Below, piece by piece: positions 55,043 to 62,474 of a DNA stretch of 62,474 nucleotides. A model generated the notes under the pieces. The model was not told the origin of the DNA and ran no database searches. It worked only from the letters and a program-made list of their open reading frames with translations. The translations under genes were made by a program, and so were the position numbers. Source of the stretch: an uncultured Bacilli bacterium (GTDB taxonomy: Bacteria > Bacillota_I > Bacilli_A > RFN20 > CAG-826); contig CAJOLV010000006.1 in NCBI GenBank assembly GCA_905235515.1, forward strand, positions 1-62,474, in the 5' to 3' direction. Position 1 is the stretch's first letter. The number at the start of each line of letters is the position of its first letter.

Positions 55043-56056
55043 ATGAGTTGGAAAAAAGTTAACTTATTTGAGCATCTTGGAAGCTATGTTTTTATGGATG
55101 AATATGGCTTTTGCCATAGTGAGATAAATGGCATTTTTATTAACGATATTAATTTATCTGACCTGTTTGTATATAACAACGATAGCAAAAGATATGAAAG
55201 AATTAGATTTGGAAACAGAGGGAATTGCACCCAATCTATCGCTGATCTCTTTTCTTTGGATATTGCAAAGAGAAAAAAGACTAATCAACCATACTATAAT
55301 TACGGCTATGGTAATGACTACTTTAGTAACGATCAAGCTGTAAGCGTGAAACCTAAGACCATTAAAGTAAATTTAAGAACATTCTACCATACGACTCTTG
55401 GATATAACGGTGGTGGGGCTCAGGAGCAACATGCTGATGATATTATTGAACTTAATTCAGCAAAAGATGTTAGCAAATATTTTTGCTGGTTTGAAGAAGG
55501 TGCTAGCACATCCTCATTCAAAACGACCATTTTGCCTGAACTCAAAGTAGATGACGAATTGTATCTTGTTGGCGTAGGCAAAGTTAAGGTATCGAATCTT
55601 GTTGAATATCCAAACAAAGATGATGTTGTCTGCGAAGCCGTTGATGTAGAAGGTAAAAAGCAAAAGATTAAAATGGAGTCGGAGGTTTTTTGCTTACCAT
55701 ACAACAAAGCTGTTGACGAATATGAAGATGTTGATAAATCGCTTAATGAATTAAAATTGTCACCTTATGTTATACGCAGTAAGGAACAGAACCATATTTA
55801 TAATATTTATTGGAACAAAATAGAGGAAGCAAGCTGTTATCATGTTATTCTCTACAAATATATTGAGTTAAGAAACAGAAGACGTATTTTGAAAATTGCA
55901 GATTATGAAGTCGATAGAAACACTAGCTTTTTATCTTTAGATAAACTTGTAGGTGGAAACTTTATTTTTAAAGTTAAAGCCGAAGATAGAAGTGGAAATA
56001 TAATCGCTGAATCAAGAGGGGCTATTGATGGTGTTCCTCGCGATTTCAAAAAATAG
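55043..56056 (+). CDS. FN3-like domain protein 2 with a novel N-terminal region
   Basis: 337 residues, cytoplasmic. Residues 1-230 are unrecognised, beta-rich and Asn/Tyr-rich; the part from about 175 to 225 (DDELYLVGVGKVKVSNLV and onwards) looks like a small beta-barrel. Residues 245-337 repeat the FN3-like module: YNIYWNKIEEASCYHVILY, YEVDRNTSFLSLDKL and FKVKAEDRSGNII. Probably a scaffold or target-binding subunit, by inference from domain type and operon. Confidence 0.55.
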   Translation: MSWKKVNLFEHLGSYVFMDEYGFCHSEINGIFINDINLSDLFVYNNDSKRYERIRFGNRGNCTQSIADLFSLDIAKRKKTNQPYYNYGYGNDYFSNDQAVSVKPKTIKVNLRTFYHTTLGYNGGGAQEQHADDIIELNSAKDVSKYFCWFEEGASTSSFKTTILPELKVDDELYLVGVGKVKVSNLVEYPNKDDVVCEAVDVEGKKQKIKMESEVFCLPYNKAVDEYEDVDKSLNELKLSPYVIRSKEQNHIYNIYWNKIEEASCYHVILYKYIELRNRRRILKIADYEVDRNTSFLSLDKLVGGNFIFKVKAEDRSGNIIAESRGAIDGVPRDFKK

Positions 56057-56065
56057 GAGGTATTT

Positions 56066-56437
56066 ATGCCAGTTGTTCATCCAGAAGCAGGCATCTACAA
56101 CGGATTAGGTGCGGTTAAAACAGAACTTGAAAAGTTGAATTCAAAGGTTGACCAGTTAATAAAAAGCCAAGAACCAGGTCAAATTAAGACCGAATACGCA
56201 AATGGGTTTGAATTAAAAGCCCAAGATAGAGTGGTTTGGTGGACTAAAGTAGATAATGCTGCAAGGTATCGTCTCATTTTAAAGATCAATATTGATGAAG
56301 TTGGTTCTTTAGATTTAGATAGAGAAACTAGATTCTACGTGTTTGATAAAATGCCAAAAGGCATTTATTTCTCGGTTAAAGTAATTGCTGAAGATAGAGA
56401 AGGAAACGAAATTGTTTCTGCATCGATTGGACTTTAG
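56066..56437 (+). CDS. FN3-like domain protein 3 with N-terminal coiled coil
   Basis: 123 residues. A short coiled coil (about 15-35, VKTELEKLNSKVDQLIKSQ) is followed by the third copy of the module: VVWWTKVDNAARYRLIL, LDLDRETRFYVFDKMPKG and VKVIAEDREGNEIVSA. The coiled coil suggests oligomerisation. AGGAGG precedes the ATG. 12 bases before the AAA+ gene. Confidence 0.6.
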   Translation: MPVVHPEAGIYNGLGAVKTELEKLNSKVDQLIKSQEPGQIKTEYANGFELKAQDRVVWWTKVDNAARYRLILKINIDEVGSLDLDRETRFYVFDKMPKGIYFSVKVIAEDREGNEIVSASIGL

Positions 56438-56448
56438 GAGGTTCGTTT

Positions 56449-58056
56449 ATGAGATACTACGAAGAAGAATTAGAAACACTAATTAAAGCAGGCGCGAAAG
56501 TGGTAGAAGTTGCTTCTTTCGAATGGGAAAGAGTGCACGGCTTCGCTAATTATGTCGCTGAAGACTTAGGAATCGATTGGTACTCTTGGAGCAGTGTTTC
56601 CGGATTGAAAGTTTGGGATGGGAAAGGATTTAAAGTAATTAATCCTGATTGCCAAACTCTAGCGGCAGTTTTAGATTATTACATTCAAAATGAGAACGAT
56701 ATGCTTCTAGTATTAGAAGATTTCCACCCATATAGTGAAGCTCAAAACCCCGTAAATATTAGATATTTAAGAGAAATGATGAGACCACAAAACTATTCTC
56801 CAAAATATAAGAAGGCCATCATTTTAAGTTCTCCTAACAAATTTGTTCCTGAAGAATTATCTAAGGAACTTCCTGTAATTGAAGTTGAATTACCAGACAG
56901 ACAAACTATTGAAGTTATCGCTAATAGTGTTGTTGAAGAATATAGCGAATATTGTATGGAAAGTGAAATCACTTCTAAACTTTTAGAATCTGCTTTAGGT
57001 TTGACCGTTATGGAAGCAAGATTAGCTTTTGCTAAAGCAATTATTACAAATAGAAAATTAACTGAAGAAGAAATCCCACTCATCATTAGCGAAAAAGAAC
57101 AAATTATTAAGAAGAGCGGACTTCTTGAATATTTCCATCCAAAAGAATTCTTATCCAGCATTGGTGGTCTTGAGAATTTAAAAGAATGGATTCATAGACG
57201 TGGCAATGCTTATAGTGATGAAGCAAAAGACTTTGGTTTAAATACTCCAAGAGGCGTTTTGCTCCTTGGCGTTCCTGGTTGTGGTAAATCATTAACCGCA
57301 AAAGCCATTGCTAACGAATGGAAATTCCCACTATTAAGATTTGACTTAGGCAAAGTCTTTGGTGGTATTGTTGGTGAATCTGAAAGAAACATTAGATATG
57401 CACTCGATGTTGCTAAAACAATCTCTCCATGTGTCCTTTGGATTGATGAAATCGAAAAAGGTCTAAGCGGATCACAAAGTAGTGGTAGAACCGATGGTGG
57501 CACAAGCGCCCGTGTCTTTGGTACATTCTTAACCTGGATGCAAGAAAAGAAAGAGCCCGTCTTCGTTGTTGCCACAGCAAACGACATCAGCTCATTACCA
57601 CCTGAATTGCTCCGTAAAGGTAGATTTGATGAAATTTTCTTTGTTGATTTACCATCCGCAAAAGAAAGAGACAACATCTTCAGAATTCACCTCAAAAACA
57701 AGAACAGAGATGCCGACAAACTCGGTTTAGATATGAATAAGCTCGTTAAATTAAGTGAAGGTTTCTCTGGTGCCGAAATTGAAGAAGTTGTAAATGAAGC
57801 ATTATTCAATGCTTATGCCAATGGACAAAAAGATTTAGAAATGAAAAATCTTGTTGAATGTATTGAAGCAACATCTCCTCTTTCTAGAACAATGGCGGAG
57901 ACAATTGCTAACTTAAGAAAATGGGCAGAACAAAGAGCAAGATTGGCCAGTTCCGAAAAACCAGAAGAAGTCAAAGATCTCGGAGCAGATGTTCCAAGAC
58001 TTCAACAAGAGTATAAGAATCCATTTATAGCTAAGAAACACGATGATAAGCAATAA
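56449..58056 (+). CDS. Ycf46-type AAA+ ATPase
   Basis: Very close in pattern to the Ycf46 family of cyanobacteria, plastids and some bacteria. The N-terminal half (about 1-220) is a P-loop-less domain with the family's LLVLEDFHP (residues 87-94). The C-terminal AAA+ domain has [11 protein letters not shown], Walker A GVPGCGKS (274-281), Walker B WIDEIEKG (Asp333, Glu334), [16 protein letters not shown] and RKGRFDE with Arg389/Arg392 as candidate fingers. It should be an active remodelling ATPase; the family's substrate is unknown. 535 residues; AGGAGG precedes the ATG. Overlaps the next gene by 14 bases. Confidence 0.9.
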   Translation: MRYYEEELETLIKAGAKVVEVASFEWERVHGFANYVAEDLGIDWYSWSSVSGLKVWDGKGFKVINPDCQTLAAVLDYYIQNENDMLLVLEDFHPYSEAQNPVNIRYLREMMRPQNYSPKYKKAIILSSPNKFVPEELSKELPVIEVELPDRQTIEVIANSVVEEYSEYCMESEITSKLLESALGLTVMEARLAFAKAIITNRKLTEEEIPLIISEKEQIIKKSGLLEYFHPKEFLSSIGGLENLKEWIHRRGNAYSDEAKDFGLNTPRGVLLLGVPGCGKSLTAKAIANEWKFPLLRFDLGKVFGGIVGESERNIRYALDVAKTISPCVLWIDEIEKGLSGSQSSGRTDGGTSARVFGTFLTWMQEKKEPVFVVATANDISSLPPELLRKGRFDEIFFVDLPSAKERDNIFRIHLKNKNRDADKLGLDMNKLVKLSEGFSGAEIEEVVNEALFNAYANGQKDLEMKNLVECIEATSPLSRTMAETIANLRKWAEQRARLASSEKPEEVKDLGADVPRLQQEYKNPFIAKKHDDKQ

Positions 58057-59899
58057 GCTCGTTACAATTGTCAAAGAGAATCAATTTGATAAAGGTTGGA
58101 CGATATTTTCTCCTGCCTCTTTTGAAATTGAAAGAAATTGGCAATTCAAAAAAGTTGATTTATCAAACGTTGTGAAATTAATTACCTTTTCCACTCAGGT
58201 TAATTTAATCTTGTCTGATGCTTGCCTTCCTTCAAGATTGATTAGCGAATTGGAATGGTCTAACAAATATATAAAAATTAACATAGTTGCTAAAAGCAAG
58301 GACATAGTCGAAAGGTACAAAAATATATCTTTTAATTCGTACAAAATTGATGAGTCATTAAACATCAATTACATCGGAATCACTGGTAAAAATAATGGAT
58401 ATTTCATGCTGGGCGCCGATTTATGTGAGATTGATGAATCTATCGAAAATATTTACTTTAACCCAAAAAAGAAAAGCGAGAAAAGCTCATCTTTAGAAAA
58501 GGCTAAAATGCTTATTCTTTGCAATAGTGGTAAGCACATAGACTTCAACAACGTTATCTCTTTGGCTGAAAAATATGGCGCAAAATGCCGTTATGTTATT
58601 TGCAGTAGATATTTTGATAGGGCCGCTTATGATTTTGCAAAGGACAACAGTATTGAATTATTTATTTCTAACTATGTTGATAATGTTGTTCTTGTTATTA
58701 ATGCAGATAATTCTATTAGCAGGATATCGGTTTTAAATGATGGATATATTGTTTTATATCCCATTGAAAGAATAAGTAACTATGTTGGCGATCTTTATAA
58801 AAATTTGTTTTTAAAAGACACAATCGGAGTGGATAAAATCCCCTCTGGTGTTTATTCTTGCTTCAATGGCAAAAATGAACAATTAAATATAGTCGATGCC
58901 GTTACTATAAAGAAGGATGTCGCTATAAACGAAATGTCTGATTTTGTCAAAGAAAGCTTTGATAAATCAATAACTGAAAAGCACAACGAATACTCCAATA
59001 AAGGGAGGATGACACAATATTTATTCACTTTAATTCCTCCTCTTTTTGATTCTTCCTACAAGGAATCAACAATTTACGCTCCAATCCATGAATTTAGTTC
59101 TGAGTGGTTGGCGCTCAATAAAATTAAGTTTGATCGAATTGTAAGAGATTACCGCGAATTCATGAACAAGGATTCCAAGTTAATATCGTTCATTGAATTC
59201 TCCAAGGAGTTTACTGGCCAGTTGGAAAAAATGGTTAATAAATGCTTTTATAAAGGCTATTATTCAAAAATAGAAGAAGCAATTGATATTTTTCAACAGT
59301 ATCAAAGTAATCTATTAGATGACTGTTTGTTTATGTTTGATGAAGTCAATTCTGAAAGTTCAGGCACAAAGTTCGATAAATTCGATGTCGAGATTGAAGG
59401 GTATAGGAAGACAATTGCTGAAAAAGAAGCCCTTGTATTTGTTGGAACCGATGTTTTGAGCAACAAGAGAAGAATAGAAATTCTTAATAAGAAAATTAAT
59501 GATTTATTAGCTTTAAAAGAAAAATTTGAAGTCAGCGCATCTTCGCGTTCCGACAAGGAAGCTGAATCATTTATCAATTATTGTAAGAAACTTATTAATG
59601 AGGTAACAAAATCATCTTTGGATGATGGTGATTCTATCGGTAAGATCGTTAACACGAGCGAAAAGTCCAAGTCGATTAAATTGAATAATTTTGTTTCCAA
59701 ATACTTAAAAGAAATTAGTGATTATGTTTTCAATTGTTTATCTTGCTTACAAAAGATGAAAGAAGTTAATATCCCAGAAGAATACCCTGTTTATGAGAAA
59801 GATGGTCAAAAATACATTGTTATAGATGATCTGAGCGAATTTGATGCCACTAAAAGCTTGCGTGAAAAATTTTCACTCAAGTGTTTGGCAAGGAGGTAG
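58043..59899 (+). CDS. Unrecognised 618-residue protein of the Ycf46 operon
   Basis: No family recognised. Residues 1-145 alternate beta and alpha (FSPASFEIERNWQF, VNLILSDACLPSRLI, INYIGITGKNNGYFMLGADL), loosely like a phospholipase-D or Rossmann-type layout, but no HxK motif is seen. A second alpha/beta part follows (AKMLILCNSGKHIDFNNVI, ELFISNYVDNVVLVIN). Residues 300-600 are mostly helical with probable coiled coils (ETKIL-like IAEKEALVF, LNKKINDLLALKEKFE). The C-terminus EYPVYEKDGQKYIVIDDLSE is well formed. No signal peptide or membrane helix. Its overlap with the AAA+ gene suggests it is the ATPase's partner or client. Confidence 0.6.
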   Translation: MISNKLVTIVKENQFDKGWTIFSPASFEIERNWQFKKVDLSNVVKLITFSTQVNLILSDACLPSRLISELEWSNKYIKINIVAKSKDIVERYKNISFNSYKIDESLNINYIGITGKNNGYFMLGADLCEIDESIENIYFNPKKKSEKSSSLEKAKMLILCNSGKHIDFNNVISLAEKYGAKCRYVICSRYFDRAAYDFAKDNSIELFISNYVDNVVLVINADNSISRISVLNDGYIVLYPIERISNYVGDLYKNLFLKDTIGVDKIPSGVYSCFNGKNEQLNIVDAVTIKKDVAINEMSDFVKESFDKSITEKHNEYSNKGRMTQYLFTLIPPLFDSSYKESTIYAPIHEFSSEWLALNKIKFDRIVRDYREFMNKDSKLISFIEFSKEFTGQLEKMVNKCFYKGYYSKIEEAIDIFQQYQSNLLDDCLFMFDEVNSESSGTKFDKFDVEIEGYRKTIAEKEALVFVGTDVLSNKRRIEILNKKINDLLALKEKFEVSASSRSDKEAESFINYCKKLINEVTKSSLDDGDSIGKIVNTSEKSKSIKLNNFVSKYLKEISDYVFNCLSCLQKMKEVNIPEEYPVYEKDGQKYIVIDDLSEFDATKSLREKFSLKCLARR

Positions 59900-59902
59900 A
59901 GC

Positions 59903-60640
59903 ATGAGCTGTCAAAGAACTGTTAAAACTTTTGAGACCGTTGAAGTCAAAATTGATACATGCAACAAGAAAGAGTTAGAGGAATTAGAGCAAAGCATAAT
60001 TTCTTCAACAAATCAAAAATTAGAAAAACTTAATATTTTGATTAAGAATTGCGATATTTATTCCAATGGTAACTGCATCCTAGTTCATGATAGATTCAAC
60101 ATCTGCTCTAGCCTAAAAGAAGTAGCTGAGGCTTTTGGTCTTGAGTGTGAATTAGTGGATTGTTCCTTAAAAGGAAAAACATATTTAATTTCAGACCAAT
60201 TACTGCATGTTCTTAAACAAATAGATGTTCAATTTAATTTTGGTTCAAATGTCTCTAACAAAGATTTAGTTGATGAAATAGAAGACATTATGGGTGAATT
60301 TGGAACTACGAAAATTGATCCAGACATTTTAGAAATGGTTCGTAATATAAAAAAGAATGGTGTTTATACGACCAGTAAGACCAGAGAAGTATCACAAACA
60401 TTCTACGATGGTAGATTAATTGGTCACTCCGAAGGCGAGTGGTCTACTGATGAGAATGTGATTAGGGACAGACTTTTAAAGATGTCTAAAGACGCCGAAA
60501 GTGTTGTCAAGAAGACAAATATGAATTTGAGAGATGGTACGACAAAGTTAATTTATACAAGAGCAAAACAAATGGGATATGCGGTTCAAGAAGTCAAAAA
60601 AGGAACCCAAACGCAATTAGTGTTAGTGAGGTACGAATAA
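59903..60640 (+). CDS. DUF1257-like protein (Ycf35 relative)
   Basis: 245 residues, cytoplasmic. The last 30 residues (IYTRAKQMGYAVQEVKKG then LVLVRYE) resemble the end of DUF1257/Ycf35 proteins. The segment SLKEVAEAFGLECELVDCS resembles their start, with extra sequence in between. This is a pattern-level match, supported by the DUF2997 gene directly downstream, a pairing I recall from cyanobacteria. Function unknown. AAGGAGG precedes the ATG; its stop overlaps the next start by one base. Confidence 0.55.
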   Translation: MSCQRTVKTFETVEVKIDTCNKKELEELEQSIISSTNQKLEKLNILIKNCDIYSNGNCILVHDRFNICSSLKEVAEAFGLECELVDCSLKGKTYLISDQLLHVLKQIDVQFNFGSNVSNKDLVDEIEDIMGEFGTTKIDPDILEMVRNIKKNGVYTTSKTREVSQTFYDGRLIGHSEGEWSTDENVIRDRLLKMSKDAESVVKKTNMNLRDGTTKLIYTRAKQMGYAVQEVKKGTQTQLVLVRYE

Positions 60641-60840
60641 TGCCAGAGAAAAAAATTGTTGTAAATATTAGTGATACCGGCGAAATCGATGCCGAAACTT
60701 TCAATATGGAAGGCACTGAGTGCTTAGAAGAATTGGATAAACTTTTAAAGGATTTGGCTCTTGAATCGAAAACAACCAAAAAAGAAGATTTCTTTAGAAA
60801 TTCCACAAAAGTCGAAAATACAATTAAAGTTAAAAAATGA
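60640..60840 (+). CDS. DUF2997 family small protein
   Basis: 66 residues. KKIVVNISDTGEIDAETFNM and EGTECLEELDKLLKDLA match the DUF2997 pattern (beta strands with a GEI-ETF turn, then a Cys-containing helix), with a Lys-rich KKEDFF tail. Function unknown; the family commonly accompanies DUF1257 proteins. Overlaps both neighbours (one base and four bases), so it is co-translated with them. Confidence 0.75.
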   Translation: MPEKKIVVNISDTGEIDAETFNMEGTECLEELDKLLKDLALESKTTKKEDFFRNSTKVENTIKVKK

Positions 60841-61409
60841 TTAGCATTCAAAGAATGATGCTTGTCGAAAATGAGCATCTCTACGGTCCCGGAAAAAGGT
60901 TGTTAATTTATTTAAAAGGCTGTTCCATACATTGCGAAGGATGCATTAATCCTCATTTATGGTCTTTTGAAGGCGGGACCCCTCTGTCATCTGAAGAAAT
61001 AATGAAAATTATTGCAGATAACGATCTCGATGGCATTACTCTTCATGGTGGAGAGCCATTGGATCAAGCAGACGATTTGCTTCAAATAGTTAAAGACATT
61101 AAATCAAACAATAAAACAGTTATTTTGTTTACTGGATATATAAAAAAAGAAATCAGCGGCAATAGACTCAAGGTATGGAACTTGGCCGACATTGTAGTGG
61201 CTGGAAGGTTCAAATTGAAAAAAAGAAATGTTTATCTTCAATTTAGAGGATCTACCAATCAAAAGGTCTATATGCACAAAGGCAAATATAAAGATTATAA
61301 ATTGAAAGATGGATATACCGCCGCAATGTTCACAATTGGTGAAAATGGCGAGATGGACGTCAACGGCTTTTTAACAGAAGACATCGCAGAATTGATGAAA
61401 ATTAAATAA
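60837..61409 (+). CDS. NrdG-like radical SAM protein
   Basis: 190 residues. The [4Fe-4S] motif CxxxCxxC is Cys29, Cys33 and Cys36 (GCSIHCEGCINPHLW). Further radical SAM features are GITLHGGEPLDQ (the GGE motif) and ILFTGY. Closest in layout to NrdG-type glycyl-radical-enzyme activases. No glycyl-radical enzyme (no NrdD- or PflB-like gene) is in the window, so it may act on another operon product. Last gene of the operon, overlapping DUF2997 by four bases. No terminator seen after it. Confidence 0.85.
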   Translation: MISIQRMMLVENEHLYGPGKRLLIYLKGCSIHCEGCINPHLWSFEGGTPLSSEEIMKIIADNDLDGITLHGGEPLDQADDLLQIVKDIKSNNKTVILFTGYIKKEISGNRLKVWNLADIVVAGRFKLKKRNVYLQFRGSTNQKVYMHKGKYKDYKLKDGYTAAMFTIGENGEMDVNGFLTEDIAELMKIK

Positions 61410-61483
61410 ATGTACCCAATATATGGACAAAATCACAAACTACAATTCGTTTACGGTATCTTGTAACTAAGAGAGGTAAACAA

Positions 61484-61663
61484 ATGGAAATTGCACCAGT
61501 ATTTACAGTTTTAGGTATTATTAATACAGTTATTAGTGTAATCGCATGTCCGATTATCGCAGGACACAAAAACAGAAGCGTGGCTGGATGGATCTTCGGG
61601 GGCTTATTTCTAGGCCTTATTGGATTAATCATTGTGGCTTGCCTTCCAAGCAAAGATTATTAA
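61484..61663 (+). CDS. Small membrane protein, 59 residues
   Basis: Two hydrophobic segments: about residues 6-25 (VFTVLGIINTVISVIACPII) and 34-54 (WIFGGLFLGLIGLIIVACLP), joined by a short basic turn (GHKNRS) and ending PSKDY. This two-helix layout with a GLIGLII core and a CLP end is common among small unannotated bacterial membrane proteins. AGAGAGG precedes the ATG. It lies 74 bases after the radical SAM gene and may belong to that transcript. Function unknown. Confidence 0.7.
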   Translation: MEIAPVFTVLGIINTVISVIACPIIAGHKNRSVAGWIFGGLFLGLIGLIIVACLPSKDY

Positions 61664-61733
61664 TAAAAAGAGAATCTTGAATGCCTAACCTAATGTTATT
61701 TCTAAATCTAAAATGTTTCAGACAGAAATTGAG

Positions 61734-61742
61734 TGGTATAAT
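61734..61742 (+). promoter_or_regulatory. Extended -10 promoter of the MATE-like gene
   Basis: TGGTATAAT, giving a predicted 5' leader of about 110 bases before the ATG at 61860. Confidence 0.55.
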
Positions 61743-61749
61743 TATATTG

Positions 61750-61859
61750 TTCAGAAATTGTAACATACGAATTTAACTTTAATGTTTCTCCTCATTTTAG
61801 TTGGTTCGGCCACGATTGGTGTTATGAATTTCTAGAACATGAAAGGAGACTTTTCTTTT
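61750..61859 (+). promoter_or_regulatory. Possibly structured leader of the MATE-like gene
   Basis: AGAAATT (61753-61759) can pair with AATTTCT (61827-61833) to close a domain. AACAT (61762-61766) can pair with ATGTT (61782-61786). TCTCCT (61787-61792) is complementary to the ribosome binding site AGGAGA (61844-61849). No known riboswitch class is recognised. Confidence 0.35.
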
Positions 61860-62474
61860 ATGAAAGAGAAAGTAAAGAAGTGGTGGTCGGACTTCAAACA
61901 ATTCGACTGGAAGATGTATTTGGCACTTTGTTTATTAGCTTTGGTGCCTGCTATCTATCAAACAGTTATAACAAAGCTAATAACATCCACAACAAGCCCC
62001 GGCAGCTTAGATATTGTCGGACAAATGGAATGGTTTGATCTTATTGATGAAACCATCTGTGCCTTCTTAATCGTGCCTATGTATTCCGTATTATCAAAGG
62101 CACATAAACGAGAAGATTTTAATAAAGTAGTATTTAAATTAGGAATCATAGTGGTGGGCCTATATGCATTGTTCTCACTGGGAACATTCTTTTATGGCAT
62201 CCATATGGTTTCCTTTATGAATCCTGGTGAGATTGATATTAACGCTGCTTATCGCTATCTATCTTTAGAAACAATTGCGTTCATGATTGGTATAGTTTTC
62301 AGCTATGTTAGCGTTGTCTTTATTGTCATTGATAAATCTAGATACATGTATGCTTTCTTAGTGGCCAAAATCCTATTAGCGTTACTTTCAGATTTTGCCT
62401 TAATTCCTAGCATGGGCATTGATGGTATAGCGGTATCTAATATCATCGCTAATACGATTATGGGTGGCTTAGGT
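61860..62474 (+). CDS. MATE-like multidrug transporter, partial
   Basis: The frame is open from the ATG at 61860 to the window edge (205 codons). It starts MKEKVKKWWSDFKQFDWK, then has hydrophobic segments beginning MYLALCLLALVPAIYQTVI, and contains IPSMGIDGIAVSNIIANTI, a segment typical of MATE/MOP-superfamily transporters. Family assignment is moderate because the N-terminal part is divergent and the rest is missing. AAAGGAGA precedes the ATG. Preceded by a long leader. Confidence 0.6.
   Translation, partial: MKEKVKKWWSDFKQFDWKMYLALCLLALVPAIYQTVITKLITSTTSPGSLDIVGQMEWFDLIDETICAFLIVPMYSVLSKAHKREDFNKVVFKLGIIVVGLYALFSLGTFFYGIHMVSFMNPGEIDINAAYRYLSLETIAFMIGIVFSYVSVVFIVIDKSRYMYAFLVAKILLALLSDFALIPSMGIDGIAVSNIIANTIMGGLG

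Noticed and set aside
58043-58480. Phospholipase D domain in the 618-residue protein
   Set aside because: The layout is suggestive, but no HxKxxxxD motif is present.

Overview
The window is a low-GC, coding-dense stretch of a Bacillota chromosome centred on the replication origin. UGA acts as a stop (yaaA, the XRE gene and the DUF2997 gene all end in TGA), so this is not a UGA=Trp mycoplasma. The lipoprotein-type YidC, the MEP-pathway gene ispE, pyruvate phosphate dikinase, the gene order and the short intergenic spaces suggest an uncultured gut-type lineage of class Bacilli (Erysipelotrichales/RF39-like). That placement is an inference from gene content.

Layout. 1-2.5 kb (minus): rpiB, prmC, prfA. 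2.6-10.5 kb (plus): the replication/repair/translation operon dnaX-ybaB-recR-tmk-holB-ricT-rsmI, then typA. 10.5-16.1 kb (minus): an RluA-type pseudouridine synthase, an ATP-grasp ligase and a serine hydrolase; a DegV protein; an FGGY sugar kinase with a small Arg-rich ORF. 16.3-18.9 kb (plus): ppdK. 19.0-28.5 kb (minus, running away from the origin): lipase lipoprotein, ROK kinase, ispE, rsmA, rnmV, tatD, mnmE, jag, yidC, rnpA, rpmH. 28.5-28.9 kb: oriC with several DnaA boxes. 28.9-40.6 kb (plus): dnaA, dnaN, yaaA, recF, gyrB, gyrA, a glycosyltransferase, serS, the small SRP RNA and tadA. 40.6-46.7 kb (plus): a P-type ATPase, psuG, a TetR regulator, an iron alcohol dehydrogenase and a degenerate M50-like membrane protein. 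46.7-51.3 kb: surface genes. These include an endonuclease I gene interrupted by an in-frame stop and a lipoprotein gene split by a frameshift, on either side of a PiT phosphate transporter/DUF47 pair. 51.4-52.7 kb: an RNA m5U methyltransferase.

From about 52.8 kb the window becomes accessory. A long gene-poor gap leads into an unrecognised 320-residue gene and a small XRE regulator, flanked by short direct repeats. Then comes a compact eight-gene operon (54.6-61.4 kb): three small cytoplasmic proteins sharing a fibronectin-III-like module, a Ycf46-type AAA+ ATPase, a 618-residue unknown, a protein whose end resembles DUF1257, a DUF2997 protein and an NrdG-like radical SAM enzyme with no glycyl-radical partner nearby. 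Overlapping reading frames and one promoter indicate co-expression. This is the best candidate here for an undescribed system. Its likely theme is AAA+-driven remodelling plus radical SAM chemistry, but its function cannot be read from the sequence. The window ends with a 59-residue membrane protein and the first 205 codons of a MATE-like transporter behind a possibly structured leader.

Several genes (FGGY kinase, pit, the m5U methyltransferase) lack a Shine-Dalgarno sequence and have a -10 box 6-9 bases before the start codon, so leaderless mRNAs may be common here.
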